Origin: Prosthecobacter gellanilyticus
Lineage (GTDB): Bacteria; Verrucomicrobiota; Verrucomicrobiia; Verrucomicrobiales; Verrucomicrobiaceae
Length of the DNA: 64,000 nt
Assembly: GCF_007992435.1 (NCBI RefSeq)
Contig: NZ_BKAG01000010.1
Span: 1-64,000, forward strand
Reading direction: 5' to 3'
Below, one piece after another: positions 26,401 to 34,090 of the stretch. The notes beneath the pieces are model-generated. The model was not told where the DNA came from, searched no databases, and saw only the letters and a program-made list of their open reading frames with translations. Numbering within the stretch: position 1 is the stretch's first letter; each line of letters begins with the position of its first letter. A program made the translations under genes and the position numbers.

Positions 26401-27476
26401 AGGAAGGCGGAAAGCCCGATGATCCAGCGCGTGCGACGACCACGGGCGATGTCCTTCAGTGCCTCAATGCGGCGACGAAGGTCATGCTTGTTTTCCGAGA
26501 TGCCAAGGACGGTGGCTGCGGCGAGCCAGAGCATCCAACTGGCCGTCGCGCGGCTGGCGAAGCCGAGCAGCACGGTGCCAAAACGATGCGCCTCCGCGAC
26601 ATCTGTGCAGGCCAGAGCGCGGGCATCCGCCGCCATCTCAGCCTCCGCACGCATGCGTCGTGCGGCCCACCAGACCACGGGATTGAACCAATGCAGAGCG
26701 AGGATGAGGGACGTCGCCATCTGCGCCCAAAGGTCCCGGCGCTGCAGGTGCGCGAGCTCGTGCAGAAACACGAGCTTCAGTGCCGCAGGATCATTCTCAT
26801 GCGCCAGTTCACGCGGCAGCAGGATCGCAGGACTCACCACGCCAAACAACGCCGGCGAGTGCACAGCCTCCGTGATGATCAATCGCGGACGGTGTGAAAT
26901 GCCCGCCAGTGCACAGGCTTCGCTCAAGATCTCCGCCACTGCTTCTGGTGCTGGTGAGGCATCCAGGCGCAGCCGGGCGACCAACCGAAGATGCAGCGTC
27001 AACATCACCCCGAGCACAGCAAGCATTCCCAGCACCCAGATTCCAAGCAGCCATTGAGCAGGCATCAAAGCAGCTCTGCCTGCCTCAGGCGCTGTGATGA
27101 CGGGAGGCGAAGCGGGCTGGATCTCCATCACTACTGGAGCCGGCGCAGGCGGCAACCGCGCCGGCTTGACGGACGCATCAGACACCTGCAACTCCTGCAC
27201 CGGCTCGATCGGAGCCATGACCGCCGCAGGCTCGAAGCTGAGTTGCACAGCGGGCAGTTCAGTCACCTGGTTCAGCGAAAGACTGGAGGTGCCAATATCA
27301 GGAAGCGCAAAGCGCAGCAAGACGAGCAGCCAAAGGCCATGACGCCAGGCGGGTGACACATGCCGGCGCAGCAGCAGAAGCACGATGCCCAGACACAGGG
27401 CCAGCAGTCCGCCTTTGCAGGAAAGCAGGAAAAGATTCTGCAGCCAGGGATCAGACATAACAGGCAGTGTGTTCAT
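23499..27476 (-). CDS. BlaR1-like M56 peptidase with long carboxypeptidase-regulatory-like region
   Basis: This 1325-residue membrane protein starts with about four membrane segments (residues 15-36, 44-60, 140-162 and around 320) enclosing an M56 zinc metallopeptidase domain. The zinc motif is HELAH at residues 239-243 with a downstream glutamate region AEAEMAADARAL. In place of the penicillin-binding sensor of BlaR1, the remaining 950 residues are a chain of beta-sandwich regulatory-like repeats (ITVSGIIVDESGKPVSEAEC and many similar G-x-V-x-D-x-x-G-x-P starts), presumably outside the cytoplasm. By analogy it senses an external signal and removes the BlaI-type repressor encoded five bases upstream. 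This long form is common in Planctomycetes and Verrucomicrobiota; the signal is unknown. Confidence 0.88.
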   Translation of the reverse strand: MNTLPVMSDPWLQNLFLLSCKGGLLALCLGIVLLLLRRHVSPAWRHGLWLLVLLRFALPDIGTSSLSLNQVTELPAVQLSFEPAAVMAPIEPVQELQVSDASVKPARLPPAPAPVVMEIQPASPPVITAPEAGRAALMPAQWLLGIWVLGMLAVLGVMLTLHLRLVARLRLDASPAPEAVAEILSEACALAGISHRPRLIITEAVHSPALFGVVSPAILLPRELAHENDPAALKLVFLHELAHLQRRDLWAQMATSLILALHWFNPVVWWAARRMRAEAEMAADARALACTDVAEAHRFGTVLLGFASRATASWMLWLAAATVLGISENKHDLRRRIEALKDIARGRRTRWIIGLSAFLLLAITGLTKAPAEDAKKDAVVAKVSTAVVEESLITVSGIIVDESGKPVSEAECSLNSLGTSFKSQQRTTGADGRFRFDEIPPFSTLTLTARHADYTNATAVNFNGHTQVAEHRLVLPKATWIVGRITDKRDGKPIRDARVFYGREQPEGIGAYRWTLPSVHTSETGHYRLQVKSPDKAGIIVRAWAQDMMSKAAVITLNGAETTYDAALEPVQRIPGKVVNAEGQPVKDAFVWVVEDSPVLDERKEPITLEWLKDKTKRARLADGRMFFSLGTSVEGGAFRLHEVDPLLRDKLWVAALHPEEGIGFMRARDLRPGALIKLKRWASFGGRVMKADGTALVNQKIDLIAGFNFRQPGATEMPPGISHRQSITTDADGNYEVERILPHAWMTGVAVNDKFERIELVAIGSGSSSAKVIRLLPPLTPAVDAQMRTVRGRIVTPAGHPVISDAHSISISLRSDAGTYHFVDPDKDGRFITNPLRPDIYTLTVMPSPRKSGMMNPLKAGRSLRFKLEAAGDGKSVVLNDIVLEDADFAFQSAVDRQATSGPKPIPRLEGAEGHVELLVVDADKNPVPGIKIEALDFVNQARLRLDLKDVAQRIPAATTDARGIASLAFPRAPAAGVSASGLLLRGTGLNGSATPKIALTDAMRTQVQIYEAFPLDASVALPLASWTLSSISEIQSGKSVVNDTQLVGEVRSIPGYGFLIQGTQQDGSALFSPLQLAPLTKGQPFKGTIPMSPGLSLKGKINDLPAGEVGEGWVIATVMVRGGLELNEWVKGFPPTVFWRAWTRVHPDGSFGFAALPRGGITLSAAGSTWACQDAGVTDPAADTRDPQSPLVLRTNLTAVPVTKQRAVQVLHPDGKAISGATIVVFSMGSFRFTASQFDIDHVVSPADAAAYERYKARRIPGHQVTTDSEGKATVGGLVDGKAACFVHWTDPKTFKIHREKVEVLVSPGVDEPQVFKLTGEEL

Positions 27477-27481
27477 AGATT

Positions 27482-27895
27482 TCAGGGCTTGGGCTGGATC
27501 TCATCAAGCAGGGCTTTCAGTTCCGTGATGTCCTTCTTGGTCAGCGAATGATGCTCTGCCATGTGAGCCACCAGCGGCTGCAATGCCCCGCCGAACAAAC
27601 GTTCGAGAAAGCCGCGCGTCTCCTCCGCCACACAGGCGGATCGCTGGACTGCTGGAGTATAAAGAAACCGGTTCCCTTGCGGCTCTGTGTCCACGGCACC
27701 TTTGCCCGCGAGCCTGGTCAGCAAGGTCAGCACCGTCGGGCGCTTCCAGCCCCGCTCCTTCTCCAGATGTGCCACGATCTCCTGGGAGGTGCGCGGTGCA
27801 TGATCCCAAAGGAGCTCCATCACGGACCACTCAGCTTCGGTGATCGTCACCGCTGGTTTGGAATCACGGCTCTTTTTCGCTGATTTTTTGCTCAT
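27482..27895 (-). CDS. BlaI/MecI/CopY family repressor
   Basis: This 137-residue winged-helix protein starts at ATG 27895; a TTG at 27913 is less likely because it would place an operator-like palindrome inside the gene. The family marks are TITEAEWSVMELLWDHAPRTSQEIV and RPTVLTLLTRLAGKGAV, the recognition helix and wing, then a C-terminal dimer helix. It should repress its own transcript and that of the M56 peptidase until cleaved. Two TACA-type palindromes lie immediately upstream at 27899-27908 and 27921-27930, fitting autoregulation. The peptidase gene begins five bases after its stop. Confidence 0.93.
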   Translation of the reverse strand: MSKKSAKKSRDSKPAVTITEAEWSVMELLWDHAPRTSQEIVAHLEKERGWKRPTVLTLLTRLAGKGAVDTEPQGNRFLYTPAVQRSACVAEETRGFLERLFGGALQPLVAHMAEHHSLTKKDITELKALLDEIQPKP

Positions 27896-27898
27896 GTC

Positions 27899-27930
27899 TA
27901 CAAGCGTAGCCAAAAACGACTACACTTGTA
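27899..27930 (-). promoter_or_regulatory. Double operator for the BlaI-type repressor
   Basis: TACACTTGTA at 27921-27930 is an exact TACA-N2-TGTA palindrome, the core recognised by BlaI and MecI. TACAAGCGTA at 27899-27908 matches its reverse complement with one change. Their centres are 22 bases apart, about two helical turns, and both lie within 35 bases of the start codon at 27895. Assignment rests on the known family consensus and position. Confidence 0.75.
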
Positions 27931-28134
27931 AACATCTATTTTCTCCGCCGGGCATTTTGCCCGCTGATTGAACAGGAAGCTGACTTCCCGCTCTGAATTC
28001 AAAGGCACTCACAATGCCGCCAACCCTCAAGAAGCCTGTCACGATGACTTTTCATCCGTCTAATGAAACAAATGAAGGGCTTTTCCCTTGTATGTCCATG
28101 TATCGTCTATGACCTTTGAAGAAGCAGCCACCTG

Positions 28135-29322
28135 ATGTCACCCGACTATGAACATCCTGAAAAAAGCACTCCCGGAAGCCAGAAGAAAGGTTCCCGGATG
28201 CTGCTCACGCTTGCGAGCCTTTTCATCGTCCTCGCAGGACTGAAGGCTGCGGCAGGTGTGCTGGTGCCGATCGTGTATGCATTCTTCCTGGCAGTGCTCA
28301 GCTTTCCCTTGCTGCGCTTTTTGGTTAGGAAACGTCTTCCGTTTGTGGTCGCACTCGGCACCACCCTGCTGATGAACCTTGGCGTGGTGGCCGGGATCAT
28401 CTTCCTGGCGGTGCGGCTGTTGATGAGCTTCAACAAGGATATTCCTCGCTATCTGCGCGGGCTGCAGAGTTCCATGAACGAGTTCGCCGTGTGGTTGCAG
28501 GACAACGGCGTGAATGATGCCAAGTCCACCATCGACAGCATGTTCGACTGGAACCAGTTGATTGGCTATGCCACCCAGCAGGATGTGGTGACGCGCATCG
28601 GCTCCATGCTGGGCAGCACCTTTGGCACGGTGGCCACCTTTCTGGCGAGCCTGATCATGGTGCTGATCGTCATGATGTTCATGCTCATGGAAGCGCAGGG
28701 CACCGAGCGCCGTCTGGTGGCGGTGCGCCAGGCTGGAGGTCCTGACTTCAGCGGCCTGCTGCGCAGCGCCACAGACATCCAGAAATATCTCGGAGTGAAG
28801 ACCCTCATCAGCGCCCTCACAGGTGCGCTGGCCGGTGTGTGGTGCTGGTTCTTCGATCTACAGTATCCCCTGCTCTGGGCCATCCTGGCCTTCGTGTTCA
28901 ATTTCATCCCCGCCGTGGGTTCCAGCGCCGCCAGCATCCCGGCCATCGTCGAGGCTCTTGTTCAGCATGGGACCGGAGCCGCAGTGGGTGTGGCGCTGGG
29001 CTATGGGCTGGTGAATTTCTGTCTGGATAACTTCGTGCAGCCCCAACTCCTCGGGAATCGCTTCGGCATCTCGGCGATCGTGGTGGTGCTCTCGGTCATC
29101 TTCTGGGGGTGGCTGTGGGGTCCGCTGGGCATGTTCATGGCGGTGCCCCTGACCATGGTGATCAAAGTGCTGCTGGATAACAGCGAGGAATTCCGCTGGA
29201 TCTCTGTGGCCATGGCGCAGAAGAAGATCCGCCGGGGTGAGGTGGAGGTGGTGGGCTATGATCTCGCTGACGAAGAACTGCTCGGCTCCGGCGCCAGCAC
29301 TGAGACCCCAGGCCGGAAGTAA
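28135..29322 (+). CDS. AI-2E family transporter
   Basis: This 395-residue integral membrane protein belongs to the AI-2E/PerM permease family. Hydrophobic segments follow the family layout: a pair near residues 22-55, one at 63-90 (LPFVVALGTTLLMNLGVVAGIIFLAVRLL), one at 165-185 (LASLIMVLIVMMFML), and a C-terminal group from 235 to 345 including LLWAILAFVFNFIPAVGS and VLSVIFWGWLWGPLGMFMAVPLT, which is the family signature. Members export autoinducer-2, other small molecules or act as Na+/H+ antiporters, so the substrate here is open. It stands alone with 230 bases upstream shared with the divergent blaI-type gene. Confidence 0.93.
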   Translation: MSPDYEHPEKSTPGSQKKGSRMLLTLASLFIVLAGLKAAAGVLVPIVYAFFLAVLSFPLLRFLVRKRLPFVVALGTTLLMNLGVVAGIIFLAVRLLMSFNKDIPRYLRGLQSSMNEFAVWLQDNGVNDAKSTIDSMFDWNQLIGYATQQDVVTRIGSMLGSTFGTVATFLASLIMVLIVMMFMLMEAQGTERRLVAVRQAGGPDFSGLLRSATDIQKYLGVKTLISALTGALAGVWCWFFDLQYPLLWAILAFVFNFIPAVGSSAASIPAIVEALVQHGTGAAVGVALGYGLVNFCLDNFVQPQLLGNRFGISAIVVVLSVIFWGWLWGPLGMFMAVPLTMVIKVLLDNSEEFRWISVAMAQKKIRRGEVEVVGYDLADEELLGSGASTETPGRK

Positions 29323-29432
29323 AAGGCTCGCCCCGACGCCTGAAGCTATCCCCTGTACAGGCGACAATTCCAGGCTGGCAGTTTTTTCCGGCAGAACTAT
29401 CTTCTGACAAGCGTTCCTTCCTTTGCCCCCCA

Positions 29433-30779
29433 ATGTCCACCACCCTGGATTCATCCCCCCCTGCCACGGTCAAACCCGAAGAAAAAACCGAGGTAGGCAA
29501 TTACTTTGTCTCGAACTACCCGCCCTTCTCCTTCTGGAAACCTGAGCAGGTGCCTTCCGTTGAAGCCGTGATGCAGCGCCCCGCCGCGCATGACATCCCC
29601 CTCGGCATTTACTTTCACATCCCCTTCTGCCGAAAGCGCTGCCACTTCTGCTACTTCAAGGTCTACACCGACAAGAACGCCCAGGAGATCCGCGCTTACA
29701 TCGATGCCGGAATGCGCGAGATGGAGCGCTACGCCAAGACGCCTTACATCGCAGGCCGAAAGGCCCACTTCGTCTACTTCGGCGGCGGCACACCGAGCTA
29801 CCTCAGCGTGCCTCAGCTCCGCGAGCTGACCACACGCATGAAGGATTGCGTGAGCTGGGAAGGAGCCGCGGAGGTGGCCTTTGAAGCAGAGCCAGGCACG
29901 CTGAATGAAACCAAGCTCACGGGCATCCGCGAGATCGGCGTGACCCGTCTCAGCCTGGGCGTGGAGAACTTTGACGATCACATTCTCGAGTCCAACGGAC
30001 GTGCCCATCGCAGCGGCGAGATCGACAAAGCCTACCGCTTTGCCCGCACGCTCGGCTTTGAGCACATCAACATCGACCTCATCGCCGGCATGATGAATGA
30101 GACCGAGGAGAACTGGAAGGTCACCGTGGAGAAGGCGGTGCAGATGGGACCTGATGCCGTGACCATCTACCAGATGGAGGTGCCCTACAACACCACCATG
30201 TACCAGCAGATGAAGGCTGAGGGCAAGGTCACCGCGCCCGTGGCTGACTGGCCGACGAAGCGCCGCTGGGTCAGCTACGCGTTCGATGAATTTGTCAAAG
30301 CTGGTTATACCGTGACCAGCGCCTACACCGTGGTGAAGGATCCGCAGCGCATCAAGTTCGTCTATCGTGACGCGCTTTGGGAAGGCGCTGACCTTCTGAG
30401 CAATGGCGTGGCCTCCTTCGGTCACCTGGGCGGCATTCACTATCAGAACCAGGCCGAGGTCGGCCCCTACATGCAGGCGGTGGATGCCGGCAAGCTGCCG
30501 ATCTTCCGCGCCTATGAAACCAGCCACGAAGAGCGCTTCGTCCGCGAGTTCATCCTCAAGATGAAGCTCGGGCACAGCGAGTTCGGTTACTACCAGGAGA
30601 AGTTCGGTGTGAACCCGCGCGAGTTCTTTGCACCGCAGCTCGAGTATCTGGCTGCGGAGGGTTTTGCCCGTCTCACAGACAAGGACGTCACCCTGGATCG
30701 TGAAGGACTGCTCCAGGTGGACCGCCTTCTGCATGATTTCTTCCTGCCCCAGCACCGCCAGTATGCTCGATACACCTGA
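29433..30779 (+). CDS. HemN/HemW-like radical SAM protein
   Basis: This 448-residue protein is a radical SAM enzyme of the coproporphyrinogen-III-oxidase-like family. The cluster motif is CRKRCHFC with Cys66, Cys70 and Cys73 in the context GIYFHIPFC. Bacterial HemN has a fourth cysteine two residues later, and it is absent here (FCYF), which fits HemW, ChuW or other family members better than true HemN. FGGGTPSYLS and NIDLIAGMM are present, with a C-terminal HemN-like region. Its role may be heme handling or modification of another tetrapyrrole or quinone precursor. Its end overlaps the start of the chorismate-lyase-like gene by 17 bases. Confidence 0.87.
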   Translation: MSTTLDSSPPATVKPEEKTEVGNYFVSNYPPFSFWKPEQVPSVEAVMQRPAAHDIPLGIYFHIPFCRKRCHFCYFKVYTDKNAQEIRAYIDAGMREMERYAKTPYIAGRKAHFVYFGGGTPSYLSVPQLRELTTRMKDCVSWEGAAEVAFEAEPGTLNETKLTGIREIGVTRLSLGVENFDDHILESNGRAHRSGEIDKAYRFARTLGFEHINIDLIAGMMNETEENWKVTVEKAVQMGPDAVTIYQMEVPYNTTMYQQMKAEGKVTAPVADWPTKRRWVSYAFDEFVKAGYTVTSAYTVVKDPQRIKFVYRDALWEGADLLSNGVASFGHLGGIHYQNQAEVGPYMQAVDAGKLPIFRAYETSHEERFVREFILKMKLGHSEFGYYQEKFGVNPREFFAPQLEYLAAEGFARLTDKDVTLDREGLLQVDRLLHDFFLPQHRQYARYT

Positions 30780-31380
30780 TGCCATCTTCGCCGCTCCCTC
30801 GACGGTCGAAAGCACCCGGGCAGGCGCAAGCACGCAGTCCCAGGTCCGGCAGGATGAGGACATTCTGGCTCCGCTGATCTTCTTTTACGGGATCGGTAGC
30901 ACGCGGCCGCGCGTGACCTTTGCCGAGCCTGAGGCTCTGGCTGAGCGCGAACGCGGCCTGCTGGTGCATGATCGTGACATGACGCCCCATCTTCGGGATT
31001 TCCATGGCTGCGAGATCGATCTCGATGTCGCGGCACGGGCCCGCATCGGCAACTATCTGGTGCGCGCCTCCGTGCTGCATCGCCGTAGAGACGGCATGCC
31101 GGTCGAGTTCGGTGCCATCGGCATTCATCTGGATCTGCTCCCTGAAGAAGCGCAGCATCTCGTCCTGGAAGGACTTGTCCCGTTTGGCGCTATCCTGGAG
31201 CGCTATCAAGTGCCTCACAGCAGCCATCCGCGGGGTTACTTTCGCATCGCGGTGGATCAGCGCCTGGCTGATCTTCTAGGTGCCACCAGCGGACAGGTCC
31301 TCTTTGGCCGCTGCAATGAACTCCGTCACGGTTCTGGACGTGTGCTGGCAGATGTGGTCGAGGTCCTGCCAAGAGGCTGA
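30763..31380 (+). CDS. Chorismate-lyase-like (UbiC/DUF98 fold) protein
   Basis: This 205-residue protein starts at ATG 30763, inside the end of the preceding radical SAM gene, so translation is probably coupled. After about 60 variable residues it reads like a chorismate pyruvate-lyase fold: RIGNYLVRASVLHRRRDGMPVEFGAIGIHLDLLPEEAQ, then EGLVPFGAILERYQV, with the conserved pattern of a strand, G-x-P-V-E-x-G and a P-x-G-x-I-L helix seen in the DUF98 branch. Such enzymes release 4-hydroxybenzoate or 3-hydroxybenzoate from chorismate. Assignment to this fold is by pattern only, and the reaction is uncertain. Confidence 0.55.
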   Translation: MLDTPDAIFAAPSTVESTRAGASTQSQVRQDEDILAPLIFFYGIGSTRPRVTFAEPEALAERERGLLVHDRDMTPHLRDFHGCEIDLDVAARARIGNYLVRASVLHRRRDGMPVEFGAIGIHLDLLPEEAQHLVLEGLVPFGAILERYQVPHSSHPRGYFRIAVDQRLADLLGATSGQVLFGRCNELRHGSGRVLADVVEVLPRG

Positions 31381-31391
31381 GCCAATAGCGA

Positions 31392-32255
31392 TCATTCGCT
31401 CGCCAAAGTCCGTGTGACCTGCACCCAGGCTGTGTCACCGCAGTAGTGGCGCGCTTCTTCAGCCAGCGCTGCCGCCTGTACCTCTGTCTGCGTGATGGCA
31501 AACATGGTGGAGCCCGAGCCGGACATGAGCGCCGCACGGACACCGCCACGATCCAGCAGCCATGTCTTCAAGGCGGGCAGCAGGCGGTGCTTTTCAAAGA
31601 CTGGCCGCTCCAGATCATTCACCATGGCTCCCCAGGGGCACAGCTGTGGCGCATAAAGCACGCCCGGCAGTTCCTTGGAGGTCGCCCAGTTCTTGTAGGC
31701 CCATGGCGTGGGGATGGGGAAATTAGGCTTGATCAGCACCATGGGAAGCTGCCAGGGGAACTCCGCAGGCACCACCCGCTCACCACGACCCGAGCCATCG
31801 GCAGCGGGAGCATCCAGCAGGAAACAAGGCACATCCGAGCCGATTCCGGCCGCAATCTCGATCAAGGCCTCCAATGGCAGCGGATTGGACAAAAGTTGGT
31901 TCGCCGCTTTCAAGATGGTGGCCGCATTGCCACTCCCCCCACCGAGACCCGCGCCATGAGGGATGCGCTTCTCCAGATGAATGCTCCATCCCTGCGAGAT
32001 GCCAGCACGGGCTTCGAAAGCTCTCAGCGCTTTGATGGCGAGATTGGAATCGTCCGTCGGGATACCGGGGACATTGCAGGTCAGGGAGATGCCCGGCTTT
32101 CCACCTGTCAGTGTGAGGCTGACGGTGTCTGCCACATCGATCTTCACCAGCCGGGTCTCCACCTCATGAAAGCCATCCTCACGCTTTCCCAGCACTCGAA
32201 GCCAGAGGTTGATCTTGGCATAGGACGGGAGATCGAGGCTGGTGGGAGCGGGCAT
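31392..32255 (-). CDS. ispE: 4-diphosphocytidyl-2-C-methyl-D-erythritol kinase
   Basis: This 287-residue GHMP kinase performs the ATP-dependent fourth step of the MEP isoprenoid pathway. The N-terminal SYAKINLWLRVLGKREDGFHEVET is diagnostic of IspE, with the catalytic lysine in AKINL. The ATP-binding glycine loop is IPHGAGLGGGSGNAATIL, and the third GHMP motif is seen as LMSGSGSTMFAI near the C-terminus. Length is normal. It is convergent with the chorismate-lyase-like gene, 11 bases away, and lies downstream of pgeF on the same strand by 33 bases. Confidence 0.96.
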   Translation of the reverse strand: MPAPTSLDLPSYAKINLWLRVLGKREDGFHEVETRLVKIDVADTVSLTLTGGKPGISLTCNVPGIPTDDSNLAIKALRAFEARAGISQGWSIHLEKRIPHGAGLGGGSGNAATILKAANQLLSNPLPLEALIEIAAGIGSDVPCFLLDAPAADGSGRGERVVPAEFPWQLPMVLIKPNFPIPTPWAYKNWATSKELPGVLYAPQLCPWGAMVNDLERPVFEKHRLLPALKTWLLDRGGVRAALMSGSGSTMFAITQTEVQAAALAEEARHYCGDTAWVQVTRTLASE

Positions 32256-32288
32256 GGGGAGGTCGAAACAGAGACGTTCACTTTCACA

Positions 32289-32951
32289 TCAAACTCGCCT
32301 GCCAAGCAAGGCCAGCATGCGGCCGGTGCGCCCCTTTTCCAGGCGATACGAGTAATAGCGGGCAGGATCTGAGGAGGTGCAGATGCCGCAGTCATCGTAA
32401 TGCTCCGGCAAAATTCCGGCCTCAAGGCAGCTCTGACGGATCTGGCCCGCGAAATCGACCTCGTAGGCTGGCGGACGGATGCATGGACCTAGCTGCACAC
32501 GGATATTCTCCGGACGGGCACCGAAATGCTCTCCCATGAGGCGGATGCCCTCAGCCGCGATCCCCATCTCAGAGCCCTTTTTCCCTGAGTGCAGCACTCC
32601 AAACGCACCGCTGACGGGATCCGCCAGATAGATCGCTCCGCAGTCGGCCACATAGATGCCGATCACCACCCCTGCCCTTCCCGCAATGATTCCATCCACG
32701 TCAGGGATCGCAGCCGCAGGCGGCTCGTGAACCACGGCCACACCTTTTCCATGCACCTGCTGGGCGATGCAAAGACTGCCCGGAGCAAACCCCATCTCCT
32801 CAGCCTGCTCGCGATGCCAGCCCCAGAGTCGCTCGACGACCTCGAACCTCTCCGCGTCCACGGCAATGGTCGGATGGCGCAGCGTGAACCGGTGAGAGAA
32901 AGCGGGCAGCCTCTCCAGCAGCGGAAATGTCATCCAAAGCGAATCGTTCAT
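32289..32951 (-). CDS. pgeF: Peptidoglycan editing factor PgeF (DUF152)
   Basis: This 220-residue protein belongs to the PgeF/YfiH family, once called multicopper polyphenol oxidases and now linked to removing wrongly incorporated residues from cell-wall precursors and to purine nucleoside hydrolysis. The zinc site is formed by QQVHG, VADCG and LHSGKKG; in most members the last motif is H-A-G-W-R-G, so the Trp-Arg pair is replaced here by Lys-Lys. QLGPCIRPPAYEV is also typical. The protein is slightly shorter than the usual 240-250 residues. It precedes ispE. Confidence 0.88.
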   Translation of the reverse strand: MNDSLWMTFPLLERLPAFSHRFTLRHPTIAVDAERFEVVERLWGWHREQAEEMGFAPGSLCIAQQVHGKGVAVVHEPPAAAIPDVDGIIAGRAGVVIGIYVADCGAIYLADPVSGAFGVLHSGKKGSEMGIAAEGIRLMGEHFGARPENIRVQLGPCIRPPAYEVDFAGQIRQSCLEAGILPEHYDDCGICTSSDPARYYSYRLEKGRTGRMLALLGRRV

Positions 32952-33078
32952 GCCCCAGCGATGGCACAGATCCTGTGCATGAACGAGAAGAAAGAAGCTT
33001 CAGGCATCAAAGCGGACGCTTACCGGCCTGAAAGGCTAACGGCCTAACTTAAAAAGCTTCATGATGTCTCTGCCTGAA

Positions 33079-33114
33079 AATCAAAGGGCGCGCACGGAAT
33101 CAACGTGCGCGCCC
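33079..33114 (-). terminator. Rho-independent terminator of the MarR gene
   Basis: GGGCGCGCACG at 33086-33096 pairs perfectly with CGTGCGCGCCC at 33104-33114 around a seven-base loop. On the minus strand the stem is followed by TTTGATTTTC. It begins 26 bases after the stop of the MarR-family gene. Confidence 0.8.
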
Positions 33115-33140
33115 TTCAACCGAACACGAACAACAAAAAA

Positions 33141-33593
33141 TCAGCGGGTCAGCACCGGCTCAGCCTTGCGGTAGGAAGACAGGAAGCTCACGGCATCCGA
33201 GGCGGAGCTTTCGCTCATAGCCTCAGCAATCTGGCTCTGAAGCTCGTCGCGAAGGCGGTTGACCAAATCAAGCCCTTTGGAGGTCACGCGGACCATCACC
33301 TTGCGGCGATCATCAATGGCGTGGGTGCGCTCCATATAGCCAAGCTTCTCAAGGCGGTCCACCAGCCCCGTAGCGGCAGCCGTGGAATGCCCCATCTTCT
33401 TGGCGATGTCCGTCATGGTCAGCTCCTTGGAGGATGCCAGGTAGCTCAGCAGGAAGAACTGCGCGAAGGAGATGTTATCGCGGTTAAGTTCCCGCGACAG
33501 GTTAAGCAGGAACTCACGCTGACTGAACAGAATGAAATCTGCCAGCTTAGCGTGGTCTTTGCTCTGGGATGAGGCAGGTGTCATAGTGGGCAT
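33141..33593 (-). CDS. MarR family transcriptional regulator
   Basis: This 150-residue protein is a dimeric winged-helix regulator. Recognisable parts are the N-terminal dimer helix, the SFAQFFLLSYLASSKELTMTDIAKKMGHSTAAATGLVDRLEKLGYMER helix-turn-helix and wing, and DRRKVMVRVTSKG, where the Asp-Arg pair is the conserved wing tip. It may start at 33593 or at the ATG nine bases further in. It is flanked by a strong terminator and an AT-rich upstream region that holds candidate operator sequences. No obvious target gene is beside it, so it may regulate itself and distant genes. Confidence 0.92.
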   Translation of the reverse strand: MPTMTPASSQSKDHAKLADFILFSQREFLLNLSRELNRDNISFAQFFLLSYLASSKELTMTDIAKKMGHSTAAATGLVDRLEKLGYMERTHAIDDRRKVMVRVTSKGLDLVNRLRDELQSQIAEAMSESSASDAVSFLSSYRKAEPVLTR

Positions 33594-34036
33594 GTCGGGA
33601 GCTTATGGTTTTTTAAAATAATCGAATTGTGCCGAAATATACAGAGTTCAGAAAATGAGATCAAGGTAAAAACCATATTAACTGTAAAATTAACCTTATG
33701 CTAATTGCCCAACTCTCATCCGTGAGAAATTAATATATTTGAATTATCAACCATGATCCCGCACGAAGCAAGATTTTTTCAATCTTTTAGCCTCTTCTCC
33801 CTCCTGCGGGGAGGGCTCCTGCCATCCTGTCAATGGCCCTTTCTTAGCATGCTGGCGTTATCTGCAAGCATCTCCACGAGCTTCCTACTTCAGCAGGCAA
33901 ATCTATTTCCCCAGCGTCTAACTAACATTCTGACTGCCCGTCATCGGAAGCGTACTACAGTTTTACACTAGATTGCCTGATATCCAGCCGCGCCAACCCG
34001 GGAGGCTCCTCAAATGAGGCATCGTCATCGGGGCAC
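33594..34036. other. AT-rich intergenic region
   Basis: No gene is supported. The part from 33600 to 33760 is much richer in A and T than its surroundings and probably holds the promoter of the MarR-type gene. TCGAATTGTGCCGAA at 33622-33636 is an imperfect inverted repeat, and TTAA half-sites occur at 33679-33682 and 33690-33693; either could be an operator. A 72-codon open frame at 33753-33971 lacks homology and a convincing ribosome site. Confidence 0.4.
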
Positions 34037-34070
34037 AAAAAAGGGTGATGGAGGTCATCCATCACCCTTT
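34037..34070 (-). terminator. Rho-independent terminator
   Basis: AAAGGGTGATGGA at 34040-34052 pairs with TCCATCACCCTTT at 34058-34070 around a five-base loop, and the minus strand continues with a run of T (A-run 34037-34042). It lies 20 bases after the stop of the discoidin-like gene. Confidence 0.88.
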
Positions 34071-34090
34071 GAAATCAGGTCAGGCGAATC

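Noticed and set aside
29451-30863. 470-codon open frame antisense to the HemN/HemW-like gene
   Set aside because: The radical SAM motif lies on the plus strand; the antisense product is rich in His/Leu/Val as expected of a shadow frame.
33753-33971. 72-codon frame in the AT-rich gap after the MarR gene
   Set aside because: No ribosome site, no homology and no regular pattern; treated as chance.
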